Source: Streptomyces sp. NRRL F-2580 (GTDB lineage: Bacteria; Actinomycetota; Actinomycetes; Streptomycetales; Streptomycetaceae). From it: 64,000 nucleotides of DNA. Below are positions 59,248 to 64,000 of the stretch, one piece after another. The first letter of the stretch is position 1; every line of letters starts with the position of its first letter. The translations under genes and the position numbers were made by a program. The notes under the pieces are model-generated. The model ran no database searches, was not told the DNA's origin, and was given only the letters and a program-made list of their open reading frames with translations. Where the stretch lies: NCBI RefSeq assembly GCF_000720115.1, contig NZ_JOIR01000005.1, positions 248,001-312,000 on the forward strand. The letters run 5' to 3'.

Positions 59248-60462
59248 ATGGACATCCTCATCCTTGCTGTAGTCATCGCCCTGGTCGCGGTCGGCGCGAT
59301 CAGCGGGCTCGTGGTCAGCAGCCGCAAGAAGAAGCAGCTGCCCCCGGCACCGCCCAGCTCGCCGACCATCACTGCCCCGCCTGCCGAACCGCAGGTGGGG
59401 GAGGACGCCGTAGAGACGGCGGAAGAGCCGCGCCGCACGATCGAGGAGGTCGGGCTCCCGCAGGCGGAAGTCGAGGCCCCGGTCGAGGCCCCGGCCGCCG
59501 GGCCCGAGGCCCCGGCCGCGCCCGCGATCGAGGTGCCCGAGCCCACCGCCGGCCGCCTGGTCCGGCTGCGCGCCCGCCTCGCCCGGTCGCAGAACTCCCT
59601 CGGCAAGGGGCTGCTCACGCTGCTCTCGCGGGAGCACCTCGACGAGGACACCTGGGAGGAGATCGAGGAGACCCTCCTCGTCGCCGACGTCGGCGTCGTG
59701 CCCACCCAGGAGCTCGTCGACCGGCTCCGCGAGCGGGTCAAGGTGCTCGGCACCCGCACTCCGGCGGACCTGCGCGCCCTGCTCAAGGAGGAGCTGCTGA
59801 CCCTGGTCGGCACCGACTTCGACCGCGTCGTGAAGACGGAGAGCGGCGAGGACACGCCCGGCGTGATCATGGTCGTCGGCGTCAACGGCACCGGCAAGAC
59901 CACCACCACCGGCAAGCTCGCCCGGGTGCTCGTCGCCGACGGCCGCAGCGTGGTGCTCGGCGCGGCCGACACCTTCCGCGCCGCCGCCGCCGACCAGCTG
60001 CAGACCTGGGGCGACCGCGTGGGCGCCCGTACCGTCCGCGGCCCCGAGGGCGGCGACCCGGCCTCGATCGCCTACGACGCGGTCAAGGAGGGCATCGCCG
60101 AGGGCGCCGACGTGGTGCTCATCGACACCGCCGGCCGCCTGCACACGAAAACCGGCCTCATGGACGAGCTCGGCAAGGTCAAGCGCGTCGTCGAGAAGCA
60201 CGGCCCGCTGGACGAGATCCTGCTGGTCCTCGACGCCACCACCGGGCAGAACGGCCTGACCCAGGCCCGCGTCTTCGCCGAGGTCGTGGACATCACCGGC
60301 ATCGTGCTGACCAAGCTCGACGGCACGGCCAAGGGCGGCATCGTCGTCGCCGTCCAGCGCGAACTGGGCGTCCCGGTCAAACTCGTCGGACTCGGCGAGG
60401 GCCCGGACGACCTGGCCCCCTTCGAGCCGGAGGCGTTCGTCGACGCCCTCATCGGCGACTGA
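59248..60462 (+). CDS. ftsY: Signal recognition particle receptor FtsY
   Basis: 404 residues. An N-terminal membrane helix (residues 3-22, ILAVVIALVAVGAISGLVV), an acidic Pro/Glu/Ala linker to about residue 100, then the NG domain: G1 VGVNGTGKTTTTGKLA, G2 ADTFRAAAADQL, G3 DTAGRLHTKTGLM, G4 TKLDGTAKGG. Docks SRP-ribosome complexes at the membrane. An N-terminal helix replaces the long A domain of E. coli, typical of actinobacteria. ATG 59248 follows GTGAGG. Confidence 0.95.
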   Translation: MDILILAVVIALVAVGAISGLVVSSRKKKQLPPAPPSSPTITAPPAEPQVGEDAVETAEEPRRTIEEVGLPQAEVEAPVEAPAAGPEAPAAPAIEVPEPTAGRLVRLRARLARSQNSLGKGLLTLLSREHLDEDTWEEIEETLLVADVGVVPTQELVDRLRERVKVLGTRTPADLRALLKEELLTLVGTDFDRVVKTESGEDTPGVIMVVGVNGTGKTTTTGKLARVLVADGRSVVLGAADTFRAAAADQLQTWGDRVGARTVRGPEGGDPASIAYDAVKEGIAEGADVVLIDTAGRLHTKTGLMDELGKVKRVVEKHGPLDEILLVLDATTGQNGLTQARVFAEVVDITGIVLTKLDGTAKGGIVVAVQRELGVPVKLVGLGEGPDDLAPFEPEAFVDALIGD

Positions 60463-60483
60463 GCGCGGTCTCCACGCACCACG

Positions 60484-60519
60484 GGTGCCCCCGGGTTCCG
60501 ACAGGAACGCGGGGGCACC
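60484..60519. terminator. Bidirectional terminator after ftsY
   Basis: Outer stem GGTGCCCCC / GGGGGCACC with inner GTTCC / GGAAC, between convergent genes. Confidence 0.85.
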
Positions 60520-60561
60520 GTTGCGTGCGGGGCTGCGTGCGGGGCGTGGGCGTGGACGTGG

Positions 60562-61236
60562 CTACCGGCGCGAGCGGTGGCAGATGTAGGCGAGGGTGCC
60601 CAGCAGCAGCCGGGCCTGCGGCGGGCCCCCGGCGCGGTCCAGCGCGGGCGGCCGCAGCCAGCCGACCTGGCCGAGCCCGGCCCGGTCCGAGGGCGGGGCG
60701 GTCACGTAGGCCCCGCGGCCGAGGGCCCGCAGGTCGAGGTCGGCGTCGTCCCAGCCCATCCGGTACAGCAGCTGGGGCAGCTCGTCCGCCGCGCCCGGGG
60801 CCACGAAGAACTGCGCCCGGCCGTCCGCGGTCACGATCACCGGGCCGAGCGGCAGCCCCATCCGCTCCAGCCGCACCAGCGCCCGCCGCCCGGCCTCCTC
60901 GCAGACCTCGATGACGTCGAAGGCGCGGCCCACGGGGAGCAGTACCGCGGCGCCCGGACAGGCGGCCCAGGCCTCGGTGACCTCGTCCAGGGTGGCCCCG
61001 GCCTTGACCGTGGGTGCGAAGGGGAGCGGATGCGCCCCGGGGGAGACGCACTCCGCGTCCCCGCAGGAACAGTCGCGGGCGGGCGCCGCGGCGCGGGCGC
61101 CGGGGACCACGTCCCAGCCCCACAGCCCGGTGTACTCCGCCACCGCCGTGCACTCCGAGGTCCGGCCCCGGCGCCGGGTGCCGGAACGGAACTCCCTGGT
61201 GCCGCGGCTGCCGCCGATCGTGAAGCCCATGCCCAT
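60562..61236 (-). CDS. Bifunctional primase/polymerase N-terminal-domain protein
   Basis: 224 residues. It resembles the short prim-pol-like actinobacterial proteins: GLWGWDVVPGARAAAP, DCSCGDAECVSPGAHP (CxCxxxxC-type segment), WAACPGAAVLLPVGRAFDVIEV and PVIVTADGRAQFFVAPG. Only the archaeo-eukaryotic primase-type domain is present, no helicase part, so a regulatory or replication-linked role is uncertain. ATG 61236 follows GGAGGGGGC. It diverges from nsdA. Confidence 0.8.
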   Translation of the reverse strand: MGMGFTIGGSRGTREFRSGTRRRGRTSECTAVAEYTGLWGWDVVPGARAAAPARDCSCGDAECVSPGAHPLPFAPTVKAGATLDEVTEAWAACPGAAVLLPVGRAFDVIEVCEEAGRRALVRLERMGLPLGPVIVTADGRAQFFVAPGAADELPQLLYRMGWDDADLDLRALGRGAYVTAPPSDRAGLGQVGWLRPPALDRAGGPPQARLLLGTLAYICHRSRR

Positions 61237-61652
61237 GCCCCCTCCAACGGGTCGGACGCGCCGGTGGTTACGACGCCGGTGGTGACGACATCGGCGGAAC
61301 CCGCGGACCGCCGTCCGCCACGGGGTGCCCTCCAGGGCTGCCCGGCGCACTCCTCGCCGCGCGCGCCCCTCGCGCACTCCAGTCCAACCGAGCCGTCTCA
61401 CCTCGCTGTCAAGTGAATCGCGCCTGGCCGGTGGCGAGTTCATTCGAAGGGGTGGCGAATGGTGGCGTTTCGGGAATCGACCTCGCCGGAGGGGTGATCG
61501 TAGGATTACTTTCGGTACACGAACCCCAAAAGCAGGCCCGTTCGTGGGTATGCCGGAGGCAATGCGTGAAGGACCTGTGAAGGTCCGTGGCGGCGCCCTG
61601 CGCCCCGGCCAGGGTTTCGTGTGGAAGAGGGTGAGCGGATGGGGGCGTTCCA
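61237..61652. other. Intergenic region between the prim-pol gene and nsdA
   Basis: About 415 bases. Frames here look non-coding. It contains short GTGGCGA repeats (near 61430-61465) and presumably both divergent promoters; no clear operator recognised. Confidence 0.35.
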
Positions 61653-63143
61653 GTGAGCGGCAACGGCGCAAGCGGAACGATCGAGGACGCTGCTGCGCGC
61701 AACGAACAGCTGACCTCGTGGTTCGTCCGCAGCGGCTGGTCCAAGGGCGAACTCGCCCGGCAGGTCAACCGCCGGGCCCGTCAGATGGGCGCCCACCACA
61801 TCAGCACGGACACCTCCCGGGTGCGCCGCTGGCTGGACGGCGAACAGCCCCGCGAGCCCGTTCCGCGCATCCTGTCCGAGCTGTTCTCCGAGCGCTTCGG
61901 CTCCGTCGTCGCCATCGAGCAGCTCGGCCTGCGCACCGCCCACCAGACCCCCTCCGTCTCCGGGGTCGACCTGCCCTGGGCCGGCCCGCAGACCGTCGAG
62001 CTGCTCGGCGAGTTCTCCCGCAGCGACCTGATGCTGGCCCGCCGCGGCTTCCTCGGGACCTCGCTCGCCCTCTCCGCCGGCCCCGCCCTCATCGAGCCCA
62101 TGCAGCGCTGGCTCGTACCGGTCCCGGCCGCCGACCCGGGACCGCGCACGGCGGGGCCGACGGGGGCCCTCGGCGGCCACCGCCCGCCCCGGCTCTCCGA
62201 ACCGGAACTCGACCTCCTCGACGCCACCACCGTCATGTTCCGCCAGTGGGACGCCCAGTGCGGGGGCGGGCTGCGCCGCAAGGCCGTCGTCGGCCAGCTC
62301 CACGAGGTCACCGACCTGCTCCAGGAGAGCCACCCCGCCCCGGTCATGAAGCGGCTCTTCAAGGTCGCCGCCGAGCTGGCCGAACTGGCGGGCTGGATGA
62401 GCTACGACATCGGCCTGCACCCCACCGCGCAGAAGTACTTCGTCCTCGCCCTGCACGCCGCGAAGGAGGCCGGCGACAAGCCGCTCGGCTCGTACATCCT
62501 CTCCGGCATGAGCCGCCAGATGATCCACCTGGGCCGTCCCGAGGACGCCCTCGAACTCGTCCACCTCGCGCAGTACGGCAGCCGCGACTGCGCCGGCCCG
62601 CGCACCCAGGCCATGCTGTATGCGATGGAGGCCCGCGCGTACGCCAACATGGGCCAGCCCAGCCGCTGCAAGCGGGCCGTGCGGATGGCCGAGGACACCT
62701 TCTCCGACGTCGCCTTCGGCGGCGAGCCCGAGCCCGACTGGATCCGCTTCTTCTCCGAGGCCGAGCTGAACGGCGAGAACTCCCACTCGTACCGGGACCT
62801 GGCCTACGTGGCCGGGCGCAGCCCCATGTACGCCTCCCTCGCGGAGCCCGTCATGGAGCGGGCCGTCGAGCTCTTCGAGAAGGACGAGGAGCACCAGCGC
62901 TCGTACGCCCTCAACCTCATCGGCATGGCCACCGTCCACCTGCTCCAGCGCGAGCCGGAGCAGGCCGCGGCCCTCGTCGACAGGGCCCTCGACGTGGCGG
63001 GAAAGGTGCGGTCCGAACGGGTGAACACGCGCCTGCGCAAGACCGTCGACAGCGCCGCCCGTGAGTACGGCGACGTAGCCGAGGTGGTCCGGCTCACCGA
63101 CCACCTCGCCTCCCGGCTCCCCGAAGCCGCGGAGGCCGTCTGA
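61653..63143 (+). CDS. nsdA: NsdA-type negative regulator of development and antibiotic production
   Basis: 496 residues. N-terminal helical DNA-binding-like part (NEQLTSWFVRSGWSKGELAR; ISTDTSRVRRWLDGEQPREP), then tetratricopeptide-type helical repeats (FVLALHAAKEAGDKPLGSYI; PEDALELVHLAQYG; QAMLYAMEARAYANMGQP). Gene order ftsY, prim-pol, this gene, amtB matches S. coelicolor, where nsdA represses antibiotic production and aerial development. GTG 61653 is the usual start. No TTA codon noticed in the frame. Confidence 0.9.
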   Translation: MSGNGASGTIEDAAARNEQLTSWFVRSGWSKGELARQVNRRARQMGAHHISTDTSRVRRWLDGEQPREPVPRILSELFSERFGSVVAIEQLGLRTAHQTPSVSGVDLPWAGPQTVELLGEFSRSDLMLARRGFLGTSLALSAGPALIEPMQRWLVPVPAADPGPRTAGPTGALGGHRPPRLSEPELDLLDATTVMFRQWDAQCGGGLRRKAVVGQLHEVTDLLQESHPAPVMKRLFKVAAELAELAGWMSYDIGLHPTAQKYFVLALHAAKEAGDKPLGSYILSGMSRQMIHLGRPEDALELVHLAQYGSRDCAGPRTQAMLYAMEARAYANMGQPSRCKRAVRMAEDTFSDVAFGGEPEPDWIRFFSEAELNGENSHSYRDLAYVAGRSPMYASLAEPVMERAVELFEKDEEHQRSYALNLIGMATVHLLQREPEQAAALVDRALDVAGKVRSERVNTRLRKTVDSAAREYGDVAEVVRLTDHLASRLPEAAEAV

Positions 63144-63272
63144 CGGCCCCGGCGGCCGCCCCTCAGGCCCCGGCCGCGGCAGTCACCCCGTGAAGCCCGA
63201 TCAGGCTCCCCCAGCCAGGACGTCCGGGTCACCGCCGCGGCCGGTCGCACCACCCGCACAGTTCATGGACGC

Positions 63273-63308
63273 GTAACACGCCCGACCTCTTCGTCATCGG
63301 CGCGAAAC
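63273..63308 (+). promoter_or_regulatory. Probable GlnR box upstream of amtB
   Basis: Two GTNAC-N6-GAAAC-like units: GTAAC (63273) N6 GACCT, and GTCAT (63293) N6 GAAAC (63304-63308), 20 bases apart. GlnR controls amtB in Streptomyces, and the box lies 128 bases upstream of the amtB start. Confidence 0.65.
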
Positions 63309-63435
63309 ACCCAGCGGCGCCGCCGGAAACCGGCCTGCGCGAATCTCATGGCCAATAACCGGCCAGTTCCCAATGCCGCCGCTCAGGTTTTCACGATCGC
63401 CCGCACGCGAACGTACCGACGACGAGGAGACGCCG

Positions 63436-64000
63436 ATGGCATCAGCCATCACGACCCTCGCGGCAGACGCCCCGACGCTGTCTGCCGCGAACACCGGGTT
63501 CATGCTCATCTGCTCCGCCCTGGTCATGCTGATGACCCCGGGACTCGCCTTCTTCTACGGAGGCATGGTCCGCGTCAAGAGCAGCCTCAACATGCTGATG
63601 ATGAGCTTCATCAGCCTGGGGATCGTCACGATCCTCTGGGTGCTCTACGGCTTCAGCCTCGCCTTCGGCACCGACTCCGGCTCCCTCATCGGCTGGAACT
63701 CCGACTACGTGGGCCTCAGCGGCATCGGGATCACCGAGCTGTGGGACGGCTACACCATCCCGGTCTACGTCTTCGCCGTCTTCCAGCTGATGTTCGCCGT
63801 CATCACCCCGGCCCTGATCAGCGGCGCCCTCGCCGACCGCGTGAAGTTCAGCGCCTGGGCCCTGTTCACCGTCCTGTGGGTCACCGTCGTCTACTTCCCC
63901 GTCGCCCACTGGGTCTGGGGCGCGGGCGGCTGGCTCTTCGAGCTCGGCGTCATCGACTTCGCGGGCGGCACGGCCGTCCACATCAACGCCGGCGCCGCCG
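63436..64000 (+). CDS. amtB: Ammonium transporter (partial, C-terminus outside window)
   Basis: The first 188 residues of an AmtB/Rh channel for ammonium uptake. A leader-like N-terminus, then helix 1 FMLICSALVMLMTPGLAFFYGGMVR, SLNMLMMSFISLGIVTILWVL, FAVFQLMFAVITPALISGALADR and the pore-lining FPVAHWVWGAGGWL; frame open at the window edge. ATG 63436 follows GACGAGGAG. In Streptomyces amtB is normally followed by glnK and glnD, not visible here. Confidence 0.95.
   Translation, partial: MASAITTLAADAPTLSAANTGFMLICSALVMLMTPGLAFFYGGMVRVKSSLNMLMMSFISLGIVTILWVLYGFSLAFGTDSGSLIGWNSDYVGLSGIGITELWDGYTIPVYVFAVFQLMFAVITPALISGALADRVKFSAWALFTVLWVTVVYFPVAHWVWGAGGWLFELGVIDFAGGTAVHINAGAA

Overview
The window is a GC-rich actinobacterial chromosome segment, almost certainly from Streptomyces. 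Supporting signs are the GTG/TTG starts, the conservon (cvn) clusters, NsdA, NdgR, HupS, the AccB/AccE pair and codon use. From memory, the gene order follows the S. coelicolor core chromosome from about SCO5525 (urease) to SCO5583 (amtB). I see no phage, IS element, integrase, CRISPR array or secondary-metabolite cluster.

Layout. 1-5.4 kb: a divergent nitrogen locus with an NCS1 permease facing an accessory-free urease (ureAB fusion, ureC), agmatine deiminase and TetR; two related dyads sit in the shared promoter. 5.4-11.5 kb: citramalate synthase behind an attenuator-like leader, a membrane protein of unknown role, a YceI protein, and the acyl-CoA carboxylase genes accB-accE. 11.6-21.6 kb: two tandem conservons on the minus strand, each with a CvnD gene that has lost its P-loop part. 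22.1-26.7 kb: a small repeat-containing protein, a FAH-family enzyme, gltX, two enzymes of unknown role and a Gln/Glu tRNA array. 26.9-31 kb: ndgR diverging from leuCD, then the HU-H1 protein HupS. 31-38 kb: cofC (F420), plsC-gpsA-ddl (lipid and wall precursors), thiL-thiD. 38-47.6 kb: rpmB, a FakA-like protein, recG, rsmD, coaD, a SepIVA-like coiled coil, yceD-rpmF-rnc and mutM. 47.6-55 kb: HxlR/flavoprotein pair, a CAP protein, acylphosphatase and smc. 55-64 kb: glucose permease, a flavin monooxygenase, a second NCS1 permease, ftsY, a prim-pol protein, nsdA and the start of amtB behind a GlnR-like box.

How the genes fit together. Nitrogen and branched-chain amino-acid control recur (urease locus, cimA attenuator, NdgR/leuCD, amtB). 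gltX lies close to the tRNA-Gln and tRNA-Glu genes it is expected to charge. The rest is housekeeping for translation, chromosome structure, membrane targeting and carbon uptake.

Points most worth checking. Both cvnD copies are damaged at the same 3' breakpoint: one is frameshifted and one is fused in frame to CvnC. The SMC hinge region carries a long in-frame insertion containing a palindromic repeat and a tandem duplication. The permease/urease promoter carries two copies of a GAGYGAYRCTC operator. The cimA leader looks like an isoleucine attenuator.
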